This document shows, piece by piece, positions 49,988 to 63,092 of a stretch of DNA of 64,000 nucleotides; position 1 is the stretch's first letter, and each line of letters opens with the position of its first letter. The notes under the pieces were generated by a model, which ran no database searches, had not been told where the DNA came from, and saw only the letters and a program-made list of their open reading frames with translations. Location of the stretch: assembly GCA_012932295.1 (NCBI GenBank), contig JAAONU010000013.1, positions 39,880,627 to 39,944,626 on the forward strand, in the 5' to 3' direction. This stretch comes from Cyclina sinensis. Its lineage: Eukaryota > Mollusca > Bivalvia > Venerida > Veneridae. A program made the position numbers and the translations under genes.

Positions 49988-50206
49988 AAAGAAATTTATG
50001 CTTGTTTTAGAGATGATTAAAACGACACACTTGTTTGGGTTAAATTCCATATCCCATAATTTTTCCCAGTGAACTAACTTGTCTAGATCATTTTGAAGAA
50101 TAGAACAGTCCTGCAAGTTGTTAACTGCTAAGTATACAGCAGTGTCATCCGCAACAAAACGAACTTGAGACGTAATAGAATTTGGAAGGTCATTTATATA
50201 TAGATT
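49988..50206 (-). pseudogene. LINE reverse transcriptase fragment (catalytic core)
   Basis: The minus strand encodes LYINDLPNSITSQVRFVADD, with the VADD catalytic motif, then TAVYLAV and LVHWEKLWDMEFNPNKC. This is a non-LTR RT core of CR1/Jockey/L2-like type. It has no intact start and its orientation is opposite to the neighbouring plus-strand fragment. Confidence 0.75.
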
Positions 50207-50652
50207 TCTACCAAAATGAATTTAAAACAATCTGTTTTCCAGAATACAAAAAATCACTATCATGAACGCTAATAAGAGTGACTCTGTATGATTTAGATTA
50301 AGATAATTTAAGGTAAAGTCTTGTCTACAGACCTTCTTTTGCAGTCTCTGAATAGAGGGGTAGTAGGCAAAACATGCACAGCAGGTTATTAAATTTAGAC
50401 AGTACTTACAGGACCATTGATCCTAGCTGTATAGAACTGCAGCTAGTACTATAGTCTTGAGCCAGGTTTGTCTGTCGAAATCTTAACAAATATAGAAAAA
50501 AAAGTTTTTTTGTATGTTTTGAGAGTTTGTCACCACTGGAACATACTTTAATACGGCCCATGTTCCCCAAGACATGCAAGTCTAACTGACCTCTCAGTGT
50601 AAAGTACGCATTATTTTTACTGACTTTGTGGAAAGGGTTCCGCATGTATATA

Positions 50653-51259
50653 TGACCGACGTCACGGGAAAAAGGGCACTCGGGCATTTTTTATACTATT
50701 GAAATAAACTGTATTGAAAATAACAAAAAATGGCAAATTTTAAGTACTCTTTCACTGTAAAATTACAGTAAAATATTGATAGCCTGAATATTGTTCTTCA
50801 TAAAAATGACTATTTTGTACCAAATTTCTGGATGACTATTACCATGGCAACAGTTTTAGGGACAGTTCTTTCTTATGTTAAATGATATCACCTGAACAAA
50901 ACGCAACTTAGAATGGTAGCAATTATAGTTTTGTAAAATATATTGGATTCATTGAAAAGGTGTAAAATTTTTCAATGAAAAAGTAAAATTTAAGTATCTA
51001 AAATATGCGATGTTAATTAAATTCCAACGGGAACGTAGATAGAATCTGACGTCAAATTACGGTATGTGACGTCATTTTATGGAATATTAAATTTGTTCAT
51101 TATCTGTTTCTCTTAAACATAAAAGTACATCGTATTTGTTCTATGCAGGGAGCTAAAAATTTCAGACATTAATTTTGGGATATCATTTGTTTAAAAAAAG
51201 CAGAAAGGTCAATTTCTTAAAATTTTGTCCGAGTGCCCTTTTTCCCGTGTTGTCGGTCA
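50653..51259. mobile_element. TIR element (MITE), TA-flanked
   Basis: 607 bp with 31-bp terminal inverted repeats, 'tgaccgacgtcacgggaaaa' and onward at the left and the complement at the right, differing at about two positions. TA flanks both ends. The interior is AT-rich with no transposase frame. It is distinct in sequence from the element at 47876. Confidence 0.8.
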
Positions 51260-51269
51260 TATCATTCTG

Positions 51270-53640
51270 ACATTGAACAAAACCTAACAAATCATATGTT
51301 CTGCACGTGATGTAGCTATATTAAATATTTCTTCCAAGTAATTTTCAACATCCTCTAAGATGTTCAAGATATTTTGAGCGGACACGAAATTGGAGACGCA
51401 CGCGATTTGATGTTATGTGTTACTGTTTTCTTGGACGAAACCAACCAAATCTCATAGATTTGTCCATTCTGTTTCTATACTGAATATTTGTACCAAGACA
51501 TTTCTTAGTCCTTCTATTCGTTCAAGAAATATAGAGCGGACACAGGAAATGGGACAGACGGACGGTTGCATTACTTTATGCATTTTCTTCTTCGCGATTA
51601 CGCCAAAATATCATATTACTCAAGTTAAACGTGATAGAGAAAAAGGAAAGCTGTACAAGTAAATTATTAAAAAATATATTTTGAAGATAGTGGAATGCTT
51701 TAAATTTTAGGGAAATACCTCTTTAATATCGATTTGTGATGTTATAAGAACTTTATTCTAAGTGTTTTTTTTTTGGCAATTTATTCTGAAAAATAAAATC
51801 AAAGAGCATTTTGGTACACACAGTTTTTCTCGTATACTATCTTGTATATACTCGTTCAATAAATGCGATGGTTTTATCATTCAACAGAAATTTGTGACTT
51901 CAGTTTGTCCTGATCAATCCCAGTGTCCCAGTTATGTTGCTATATTGCGGTACCAAGCCAGACTCTGAAAGATGATCAATGTCACTGCTGCTCATATCTT
52001 TGTGTGAAGTATCTAACCGTACTTAAGTGTCTAATCTGTAAAGACACATGAAACGTGCATTTTCAAATAACTACAGCTATTCATTTGTGTAAATTAGAGT
52101 AAAAACATGCAAATTACGGGTTCTCTTAACTTAATTTCTTTTTGAATGACTCTTAACAATTTTACAGAAACACAACAAGGATATGTGCCAAAGACAGTTA
52201 TTGTAAATGCTTAACTGTTTATATTTACTCATAAATGGAAAATGCTGCGACATTTTTCTTAACAAACAAGTCAGATACGTACGTTATGCAGACAGGGACT
52301 ATATACACAATATATTTTACTGCCTAACGCTGCAGGGAACCAATTGAATTTGAGTTTTTCATCTCACTGTAACCGCGTGTGTAAATGTCCACATGAACGC
52401 TGGATTATAAATCGTCACTATGGAACCGGATGTCAGTGTTCTGCCAATTTATCATTGACATTTGACTTGTAATGCATTCGAACAAACACAGACTAGTACA
52501 AATTAATTTAGCGTCTACACAGAAAGATGCAAATGCTACAAGTTAGTCGAAAGATTTATCTAACGGTATTTGTTTTACTTTTATTAGAGGAAAACAGATT
52601 ATGAGGAGTGAATATTCCTTAAATATTCCATTAGCAGATTGCGAATTGTGAACAGATACATTCGATATGAAAAGCAAACTGTGTTTTTTTCCAACGAATA
52701 CATGCCAAGTGTAAAGCTTTTAAAAGGATTTTCATGCATTTGTTCAATGCCGCTATGTATGGATTCAAATGTGCACACAAAAACACTTCTGACCTGTAAT
52801 TGGGGATTCAAGCGTGCAATTAAAAATCAACACCTATTTTGGTGGCTGGCTTCAGTTTATGCACATTTAAAGACTCGACTTCCATACATGCAGCTTACAA
52901 GTCGCCGGTACAAAACCGTTCCGGCAACACACACATCTATGTGTAGATGTTCATTTAACGTGTATCATAATCCTGTCTTTGGAAACTGCACGACCTGTCT
53001 CCATTTATGAGAACGGGGATGGGGAGGGAGAAACAAAGTAATTGATATAAAAAGGTGGAAAAACCCACATATCAGGAAAAACCACAGTCAGATAACACAG
53101 CCTCCCTACACAGTCAAAAAGTAGAGGAACAATTTAAAGTGCATAGACTTTTAAAGTGTTCAGTTAAAAATAAAGAGACGCCACAAACCATTTACGAAAA
53201 TGAGAACTCGTGGGGTTACCGCCTTAGAACGGTCAGTGGCAATACTTTTGCCGCTGGTGTTTTCAACCAGGTTCTAGGGTGAGCTACCTCACACTTGCCC
53301 CAACCAGTTTTCATAAGAACAAACAAGTACAAGTTGTCTTGGTAAATTAACTCCAGTCAACCCATCAACTCGACAATGTTGCTTGCAAAAGCATACGAAC
53401 ATATAAAAGAAAAAGCTAACAGCATTGTAAAGTGAAAAGGGTAGGTACTGATCATGAATGACGTTACTGAGACCAGAGCACCTGGCGTCAAATCAGCAAG
53501 AACACGATGACAGGAAATGAGGATATTCTGTTTTTGTCTCAATTTTAGTTTGAGAAATGTTTGAACGATTAACCTCTGAGTTATTACTTATCAGGCTTGA
53601 TGAAGAAATAATTATTTACAATAGATAATATTGTAACGAT
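51270..53640. other. No gene supported; one repeat copy inside
   Basis: An open frame at 52639-53010 has no recognisable domain, and its second half overlaps a repeat: 52856-52930 matches the minus strand of 59040-59120 (shared 'tttatgcacattt' and 'gcttacaagtcgcc'). I therefore do not call a gene here. Confidence 0.5.
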
Positions 53641-53649
53641 TGGCACGAA

Positions 53650-54290
53650 AAAAGAGAACAGTTATCGCCGCTGCTTTTCATATTCTTTATTAATGATATT
53701 GCAGAAAACATAGATTTTAACTCATTAACAGATAAAGACTGTGACTTATCGTCCTTGCATGTGATTTTATTTGCGGATGACGCCGTGCTTTTCCCAACGG
53801 ATCCAAAAAGTTAACAATCACAAATAAATGCAATACTCCGTTATTCGGTAAAACGAGGTAAATATTAATGTTAGTAAAACTAAAATATGTGTTTGTAAAA
53901 CGAAGCAGCAGGGTAACTACCCTGAGTTTTATTTTGATGATAAAAGAATTGAAATGGTTGATAACTTTGTATACCTTGGTATTAAATTAACACATACTGG
54001 TAAGATGATCCATGCTGTCAAAACATTACAAGATCAAGCCTTAAGCATATAGTAATCTTTTAAATGTGATCGACAAAGTTCTACGAAACTGTTACTTTCT
54101 GACTCAATGATTGCTCCGATCTTAACTTATGGATGTGAAGTATGGGATGTATACAATTATAAAGACATTGGTAAGTTACATATTCGTTTTTGTAAATATT
54201 TATTAGATATCAGAATTCAAACCCCGACTAATGCTGTTTACAGAGAAGTTGGTCGTTTCCCATTATCAGTTATCTGTAAAGAAAGTTAAA
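53650..54290 (+). pseudogene. Decayed non-LTR retrotransposon reverse transcriptase
   Basis: Consecutive reading frames, broken by stops and small shifts, encode SPLLFIFFINDIAE, then VILFADDAVLFPTDPKS (FADD catalytic motif), then EMVDNFVYLGIKLTHTGK, then APILTYGCEVWD and NAVYREVGRFPLSVICK. This order is typical of LINE RT thumb and C-terminal regions. The 5' part (endonuclease and N-terminal RT) is absent. An open stretch at 54503-54716 may be the element's 3' part but is not recognisable by itself. Confidence 0.8.
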
Positions 54291-54838
54291 GATTATGAAA
54301 AATGCTGCTCACCTATGTATCGTTTATATAGAAAAATATGCAAAAATCGTAAATGTAAAACCGAATTTTGTTTCGAACAATATCTCTATGTTTTATAAAA
54401 TAATACGTTACGAAAACTGTGGCTAAGATTACGTTTAAATTCACACAACTTGGAAATAGAATCAGGGAGATATAACAGTACTGATATAAAAAACAACAGA
54501 CTTTGCAAATTTTCTTGAGTCTTGATACCATTTTATATTGTGCTGCCCCAGGTAGATGTATAAGATCCAAATACTCGGATGTTCATGGTCTAGCTATCAG
54601 AAGTTTAATGACGTTATATCGCCCAAAAAATAAAACACGATTGTTAAACCATACTAAGTATGTTAAAGAAGCATTACAGATAACCAAAAGTACTCTTGAA
54701 AATTTGAATGTCCACTGACATATTTTGTAATTTATAGTAAGGTATATTTTCTACTGTATACATTTTCACTTTTATTAGCTCGACTTTTCTCGTTGCCGTT
54801 GCCGTCTGAAAACTTTACATTGATCATATTTTTTTTTA

Positions 54839-55912
54839 TTAATCCCCTTCCACAAAGCGGGGAGGGGATTATAGGAATGGCCTCTGTCTGTCAGATCGTC
54901 CGTTCATCCGTCTGTAACACTTTTGTGTCCGCTCCATAACTTTTAAATCGCTGAAAATTTTTTGAAATAACTTGGCACAAGTGATCACCATTATGAGACG
55001 ATGTGCAGAGCGCAATAAATGAGTTGCTTTACACAAGGTCAAGGTCACACTTAAAGGTCAAATATCCGCATTTCACGTCTGCTCTATGACTTACTAACTT
55101 GGCTTAACGAAAAGTTTTTTTATTACTTTGCACAAATGATCACCACTCTGACACAATGTGCAAAACCCAACATCTGTCCGTCTGTCCGTCCATAACACTT
55201 CCGTGTCTGCTCCATAACTTTTAAACTGCTGATTTTTTTTTTAAATAACTTGGCACAAGTGATCACCATTATGAGATGATGTGCAGAGCGCAATTATTAG
55301 GTTGCTACCCCCAAGGTCAAGGTCACACATAAAGGTTAAGTGTTAAAAAGTCTTTATTTCGTTTCCACTCCATAACTTTTAAACCGCTGAAAATTTTTTG
55401 AAATAACTTGGCACAAGTGATCACCATTATGAGGCGATGTGCAGAGCACAATCATTGGGTTGCTGACCCCAAGGTCAATGTCACACTTAAAAGTCAAGTG
55501 TTTTAAGTCTACATTTCGTTTCCACTCCATTACTTTTAAACCGCTGAAAAGAGCGCAATAACTGGGTTGCTACCCACAAGGTCAAGGTCACAGTTAAAGG
55601 TCAAATATCCACTTTTTACGTCTGCTCTATAACTTACTAACTTGGCTTACGAAAAGTTTTTTCATTACTTTGCACAAATGATCACCACTCTGACACGATG
55701 TGCAGAACCCAACTTCCAGGCTGCTACCCCCAAGGTCAAGCTTACATGTTCTCCATAAATTTTTCACTTTATTGAAGATTTTAAATAACTTGGCACAAAT
55801 AATTACTATCATATGAGACTATGTGCTTACAATATGCATGGCACAACATCAAGGTCATGGTTGGTTAAAGGTCAAGAAGTACATATTCATGTCTGCTGCG
55901 GAAGGGGATTTA
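54839..55912. mobile_element. Repeat element with short terminal inverted repeats
   Basis: The left end is 'ttaatccccttccac' and the right end 'gcggaaggggattta', inverted complements over about 13 bp. The interior is made of tandem ~210-bp units with 'taacttggcacaagtgatca', 'ccattatgag', 'gatgtgcagagcgcaa' and 'aaggtcaaggtcac'. No coding capacity. Confidence 0.7.
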
Positions 55913-55959
55913 GCTGTCCTTCAGACTGCCTTGTTCCTTTATGGATTGTCTTCATACTT

Positions 55960-58830
55960 GGACACAACCCTTTGGACCATACCTTCAAGTAGACCAGACT
56001 AAACTTGACCTTTACTCATAAATGACCTTCACCTTCAAGGTAAAAATATTGAATTTTGCTAAAATTGGCCATTACTTTATTATAAATAGGTGGATTCTCT
56101 TCATGCTTGGACACAACAACCCTTTGGACAAGATCTTTAAGTAGACTAGACTTAACTTGATCTTGACTCATAAACGACCTTAACCTTCAAGGTCAAATTA
56201 TTGAATTTTGCTAAAATTGGCCATAACTTAATTATTAAAAGGTGGATTGTCTCCATACTTGGACACAACAACACTTTGGACAAGATCTTTGAATGGACCA
56301 GACTGAACTTGACCTTCACCTTCAAGGTCAAATTATTAAATTTTGCTAAAATTGGCCATAACTTTGTTGTTTATGGTTGGGTTCTATTTATACTTGGCCA
56401 AAACAACACTTATGACAAAACCGACATGCTGAATAACTCAAATATGACCATGTCTTAAAAATGACCTGGACCGCCAAGGTCAGACGATTGAATTTTGCTT
56501 AAATTGTCATTACTTTCTCGTTTATTTATGGATTTGATTCATATTTGGACCAAACAACACTTTTGACAAATCCGACATACTGATTATTTTCAACTTTGAC
56601 CTTGACCTTTAAATTACATTGACAGTCAAGGTCAAATTATTGGATTTTGTTAAAACTGGCCATAACTTTGTTATTTATGGTTGGATTTGAATAAGACAGA
56701 TATAATAACACTTACGACAAAGCCGAGATGATAAATTACTCAAGTGTGACGTTAACCTAAAAATGACCATGACCGTCAAGGTCAAATGATTGAATTTTGC
56801 TTAAATTATCATAACTTGTTGATTATGTTTTGATTTGATTCATACTTGGACAAAACAACAATTATGACAAAACGGACATGCTGAATAACGTACTCAGGTA
56901 TGACAATCACCTCAAAATGACCTTGACCGTCAAGGTCAAATGATTGAACATTGCTTAAATTATCATAACTTTGTCATTTATTTATGGATTTGATTCATAC
57001 TTGGACAAAACAAATGACAAATCCGACATTTTGATTCTTTCAATTATGACCTTGACCTTTAAATGACCTTGACAGTCAAGGTCAAATTACTGAATTTTGC
57101 TAAACCTGGCCTCATTTTGTTTCTTGTGGTTGGATTTTAATCATACTTGGACAAAACAACAATTATGACAAAGCAGACATGATAAATTATTCAAGTGTGA
57201 CCTTTACCTTAAAATTAAAATTACCATTAACGTCAAGGTCAAATTGTGAATTTTGCTCAAATTGTCATAACTTTTGTATCTTTTAATAGATTCTGTTCAT
57301 ACTTGGACAAAACAACACTTACGACAAATCCAACATTATGATTCTTTCAGGTATCAACTTGACCTTAAAATGACCTTGACCTTCAAGGTCAAATTATTGA
57401 ATTTTGCTACAATTTACCTTAACTTTGTTATTTATTGTTGGAATTGATTAATACTTGGACAAAACAATACTCATGACAAAACTGACATGTTGAATAACTC
57501 AAGTATGACCATGACCTAAAAATGATCTTGACCGTCAAGGTCAGATGATTCAGTTTTCCTTTAATTGTCATAACTTTGTCATTTATTTATGGATTTGATT
57601 CTGTCAAGTTTGACCTTGACCTAAAAACGACTTTGACAGGCAAGATCATATTATTGAATTTTGCTAAAATTAGTCATAACGTTGTTATTTAAGGTTGGAT
57701 TTGAATCATACTTGAATAAAACAACACTTTTGACAAAACTGACAAGTAGAATAATTCAGGAATGACCTTGACTCTAAAATGGCCTTGACAGTCAAGGTCC
57801 AATTATTGTATTTAGCTTAAATTGTGATAACTGTTGTTTATTTATGGATTTGATTCATACTTAAACAAAACAATAAAACCGACATTCAAACTTATTTAAG
57901 TATGACATTGACCTTAAGATGACCTTGACATTCAAGGTCAAGTTATTGAATTTTGCTTAAATTGGCCATAACTTTGTTATTTATTGTTTGATTTGATTCA
58001 TACTGAGAAAAAACAACACTTCTGCAAAACTGACACATTGAATCATTCAAGTTTGACCTTGACCTTCAAATAACCATGACCGTCAAGGTCAAATTATTGA
58101 ATTTTGCTTAAATTGGCAATAACGTCATTTTTAGGTCTTTTTAATTAATACTTGGACAAAACAACAGTCATGACAAAACCTATATGTTAAATTATTCAAG
58201 TATAACCTTAACCTTAAAATGACCTTGACTGTCAAAGTCAAATAATTGAATTTTGCTTATATTGTAATAAATTTATCAATTTACAGATTTGATTCATACT
58301 TGGATAAAACAACACTTATGACAAAACTGAAGGTTGAATAATAATTGAAGTATGACCTTGACCTTAAAATGACCTGGACCTTCAAGGTCAAGTTGTTTTA
58401 TTTGGACTTGATTCATACTTGGACAAAATGACACGTATTTAAGCTACAAGTTAAATTATTCAGGTATGATCTTGAACTTAAAAATGACCTTGACAGTCAA
58501 GGTCAAATTATTGAATTTTGCTACAATAGCCAAATTTTTATTTATGGATGGATTTGATCTATACTGGGACAAAACAACACTGAGAATAAAACAGACGTGT
58601 TGAACAATTCAGGTATTACCTTAACCTTTAAATGACCTTGACATTGCATAACTTTGCTATATCTTTGTCATTAATGGATGTAATGTCTTCATGCTTGGAC
58701 ATAACTACCTTTTAGACAATACCTCCAAAGAAGGTTAAACTGAACTTCACCTTGACCTTTAAGGTCAAATTTCTGAATGTTGCTAAAATTGGCCATAACT
58801 TTGTTATGTATGGATGAATTTGATAATTAT
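55960..58830. repeat. ~150-bp tandem array rich in AGGTCA motifs
   Basis: About 18 diverged units with spacings of mostly 145-155 bp. Each holds 'gtcaaggtcaaattattgaa', 'ttttgctaaaattggccata', 'tttgattcatacttggacaa' and 'tgaccttgacctt'. Units typically carry two or more TCAAGGTCA or TGACCTTGA sequences. It follows directly on the element ending at 55912 and is non-coding. Confidence 0.9.
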
Positions 58831-60014
58831 ATTTCCAAATGATGTTTCATTTGAAATCCCTTCACCACAATGTGCTTCCTTTGATGTGTTTGCCTTTGGA
58901 AATAGGAAAACGTCGAGCATGGCCACCGCTTGCAGTGGCTCTTGTTTATATCTTGTCTTAATTTGCCGTAAGTTATTGTTATCTTTGTAAATGACCACAG
59001 GCAAATATTTTGTTGGTTTCCGTAAATGTCTAAAATGAGTTTTGCCAGGACAGGACAGTTCTGTACTGGCGACTTGTAAGCAGAATATATGGAAGTCAGG
59101 TCTTCAAATGTGCATAAAGTAAAGTCAGCCAACAAAATAAGGTTAAATTAAACCTTTTATTTTCAGCAATAAAGCATTCAGAATGGAAGAATCAGTGTCC
59201 GAAAGCTGAGTTACCATATTTTGCTGACATTTTCAGGCAAATTTTTTTTTTTACGCGTTCGCGACACTAATACATTGCATTTGAGCAGTCATGTATGTTG
59301 CATCTATGAGCATTTCATTCTTTAAAGTTATGTTTTCAGAATTTAATAGAGACTTTAATGACATTTAATTTAAGCATTACCTGTATAGCATTGCCAAACA
59401 TTTCAGTGTTTTAAAGTATTGCATTTAGAAATTTGTACATCGTCATTGTAGATATTTTTGTAACACTTAAGCATGATGCTTTTGTCACATTGCTTAGCAT
59501 TTCATTCTTGACTGTTTTGCATTTAGAATCTTAATAAAGAGATATTTGTAATGTTTGCACGAATGCATTTCATAGCATAACTATGGAAATTTATCACTTG
59601 CAAAATTTCTTGTTGATAAATTTGGCCCTGATCCCTGTCCATACAAAATAGCTGTATTGTTTATCTTTTACCCTTTTGTTGTTTATCTCTTATTTTAGGA
59701 CAGAAAGTATACTTAACAGAAGTGTTTTTACTAAGATTGGGAAGTCAGTGATGCTAATGCACACAAACATATTTACCATTTACTTATTCGCAATAATTGT
59801 CCTTGATTCAGATGTTCATAAAATAAACACCATTTACTAGTATGTAGAAATAGTGCAACAATCAAAGCACAGACAGCTCTAGTTTAGACTGTATGTTGTT
59901 TACATCTTTTGCTATCATACTGTGTAATTTGTGCCATCAGCCAAGCCTGTATGAAGTGCAATTTAGTTAATGCTTTGCTTTTTTTAATTTTCACTTTTTT
60001 TCACACAGTGGTGA
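58831..60014. other. No gene; repeat fragments
   Basis: 59040-59120 is an inverted copy of the repeat at 52856-52930. Two diverged units about 190 bp apart start 'agcatttcattctt' at about 59309 and 59499. An overlapping minus-strand open frame (58827-59135) shows no recognisable domain. Confidence 0.45.
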
Positions 60015-60170
60015 GAAGGACAATGGTCGAGGGGTTAGAGCGCCAGACTCCTGATCCGGAGGTTGCTGGTTCGAATCCAACCAGGTGTGAGAGCCACAGT
60101 GACTTGCTGCATTTCCTCACATTCAGTGCGAGTACTGGTTTGAACCCAGGAAGCAGTCATCGATAGGTGT
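60015..60170 (+). mobile_element. tRNA-Arg-like SINE
   Basis: 'ggtcgaggggttagagcgcc' is an A box with D-arm, followed by an anticodon-like loop 'ctcctga' (CCT, tRNA-Arg type) and 'ggttcgaatccaacc' (B box). A non-tRNA body with 'tttcctcacattcagtgcga' follows. It lacks a good acceptor stem, so it is a SINE head and not a tRNA gene. Confidence 0.7.
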
Positions 60171-60775
60171 TAATATAAAATGCAAGAACTTACTTCCCAG
60201 TCGATGTAAAATATTATAAATTTAAACTAATTTTTCACTTTATTTTACACTTTATGTTCATTTCATATTTCTTTTGCCAAACTATACTCAATTACACTTA
60301 ACTATAATCATGAATATTTTTACATTATCACTGCCTTGTTCCCCATTCCACAGGTGAAGACCAGAAGTGGTTTTACTAATAGTCTCTGTTGGTCTGTGCT
60401 TCCAGAAAACTATCTCATTAAGTCTTCAATATTAAATATAATGAAGCCAGAAAAAATCAAAGCACAACAATCACCATTTTCAAAACTTAATCACTTTTTA
60501 CAGAGTCCATATACTCTCTGGGTATTGTTTCTTAACAAGATCAGATTACAAATACTTGCTAAAAGGAAGTAGATTTCATATAAACTACTGTGAATTGTTC
60601 ATCCAGAACAATTATGGTACTTTTTCAGAGTGCAGTTCAAAATTCTTGGACATTCTTCGCTGTAACTCTAGTGTATGTACTTTCTGGTACTAGGACCCGG
60701 ATACCGGTACTTTGTAACACTGGATCCATTCACTGTCAATCCATACAATTAAGTTTGTTCTGTTACAAGTAAACA

Positions 60776-62835
60776 AAAGGGTCATGATGGCCCTGGGTTG
60801 CTTATCTTACTACTTTGGCTAAGGAGCTGCTATTGAGCAAACATCAGAAAGCAAAATAACAGGTTCCGAATTTCGAAGATCTAATATTTCATACAAACAG
60901 AACCCTGGGGCAGAGCAAATTTAGACACAAAGTCCACTAGACATACCAATTATCTAACCTCTAAGGCATACAGTTTCAGACAAGAAGGATTTTTAGTACT
61001 AAACGTTACAGCGTATAGATTAGTACTTTTGTCCTAACGTTATTGTATAACAAAACCGGTTCTTGAACGGTTGAATGCTTGAGTGGTTCGATACAAAGCG
61101 AAGGGCGATAAAATAAATCAGTTCTAGCGAGTCTTCCAGTGGTGACTTCAATATTTCAAATGACTTCAAACACTGTTCTGATATATCCGTAAATCTGTTT
61201 GTCGTCAATAGCATAATATGCCTATGTATTATTTGTGAATCATTAGCAAGGAAAGTCGGGGGGGTGGAGACACCTTTTTTGTTTGCAGCATTTGGATATC
61301 ACTACCTCCCCCTCCAAAAAAGAAAAGAAAAGAAAGAAAAGATGAGGTTGAAAAAGATACAATTTTAGGAGTAGGGGTTGGGCAGCTGGCTCGCAGTGGT
61401 CCTGACTTTCCTTTTAACATTTAACAAAGAACACATCTATTTATTTTGTCAAACAGTAAACAATGTTCCGTAAGACATGCTTTATAGTGCATTTGAAATA
61501 TTGTATATATATTCGTATAAATGTTCACTGTGAAATCTTGTCTCAATGTCACCACAATATAAGCTCCTCGCAAATGGTTCTATTAGCTCCTACAAATCGC
61601 AAAACAGAGTCTGTTGTTTTTTAGTTAGTAAAATAGTAGGGACTTTTAAGTCTTTGTTACATAAGCCTATGTAAAAGTTACCCCGGGGCAGGTCCAATAA
61701 TTACAAGAAGATTTTCACTAATAGGTCCACAGTGGCGGGGCCAATTTTGACTCCAGGGGCATAATCTAAATAAACTTGGCAGAGGTCCACAACATACAAA
61801 ATATTTAAGCTTTGAGGCATACATTTTCAGACAAGATGATTTTTTTAAATATTTCCTTTATAACCCTTAGTAAAATCATGTGATCCCAGTTAGGGCCATA
61901 AATGATCCAAGGGGCATATTTTGAACAATCTTGGTACAGGACCTCTAGACGATGCTTCATGCAAAATGTCTAAGGTCTATACAAGATTTCTCATAAGCAG
62001 CTTTTCAAAGATTACATATTTTACAAAAATAGGATCCCTGGGACAAGGCTGATCTTGACCTTAGGGACATAATCAAACAAACTTGGTAGAGGTCCTATAC
62101 ACAAAGCCTCATGCCAAATTTCAGAACTCTAGGCCTTGTAACTTCAGGCAGTTTTTTTTCTATATTTCTAGGTAAAATATGTGACCCTTCTGTTGGGGCT
62201 CATTGTGACCTCAGGGGCACTTTTTTAACAAACTTGATAGAGGTCCACTAGATAATGCTCCAAACCAAATTTTCTACCTCTGAGCTTAGCAGTTTTAGAC
62301 AAGATTTTTCCTCTATTTCTCTTTGTAAAAATTGTGATGCCCCAGATGGGGCCAATAGTGACCCTAGGGATATGATTAGAACAACCTTGGTAGAGGTCTA
62401 TCAGACAATGCTTCATGCCAAATTTTAAAACTCTAGGCCTTGTGTTTTCAGATAAGCTTTTTAGAGATTTTCTTCTATATTGCTATGTAAAAGTTGGGTG
62501 TGGCAAAAAGTGACCACAGGGATATTATTTGAATAAACTTGGTAGAGGTCCATTAAATAAGGCTACACCAAATTTCAGATCTCTGGGCTTAGCCGTTTTT
62601 GATAAGAAAAGTTTTTCATTCCTGTTGCCACAGCAACCACAGTTCTTCATGGAATTGAATTCTTTGAACAAATTCGGCAAAGCTTCGACAAGAAACATTC
62701 CTGCAAAGTTTTAAAAACATTCACCTGGTGGTTTAGGAGGAGATGTTGTTCAAAGTAAAAAGCTGACAAAGCATGACAGACGCAGGGCGATCACAAAAGC
62801 TCACCTTGAGCAGATAGTGCTCAGGTGAGCTAATA
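60776..62835. repeat. Long interspersed repeat, diverged full-length copy
   Basis: The left end 'agggtcatgatggccctggg' and the right end 'gctcaggtgagc' match the copy in RBM17 intron 8. Internal units of about 165 bp have 'cttggtagaggtcc' and 'caggggcata'. An unrelated stretch of about 640 bp near 61000-61640 interrupts it. No open frame beyond short ones. Confidence 0.75.
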
Positions 62836-63092
62836 ACATACAATAATGAAAAAAATCAAATACCTAAGGTTATGATGCATTTTATTGCAATAAAGCTACA
62901 AGCAAGAAACAAAATAATTAACACAGATTGCTTTGAGTAAATGTATTCATATGATGTAAAGTAAAAATAGTAGGAGTTGGTGCAAATAAACACGTAAGTT
63001 ACAATCTCATCTTAAATCAAATAAATATCATGTTCAATCACATAGCATCAAGCTTTGACATAACTTTCATAGGCACTGGATCACCAATCAAA

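Noticed and set aside
52639..53010. Open frame of 123 codons as a small gene
   Set aside because: No recognisable domain, no splice context, and its second half is a dispersed repeat also found inverted near 59.1 kb.
60030..60100. Functional tRNA-Arg gene
   Set aside because: A and B boxes are present but the acceptor stem does not pair and a SINE-like body follows.
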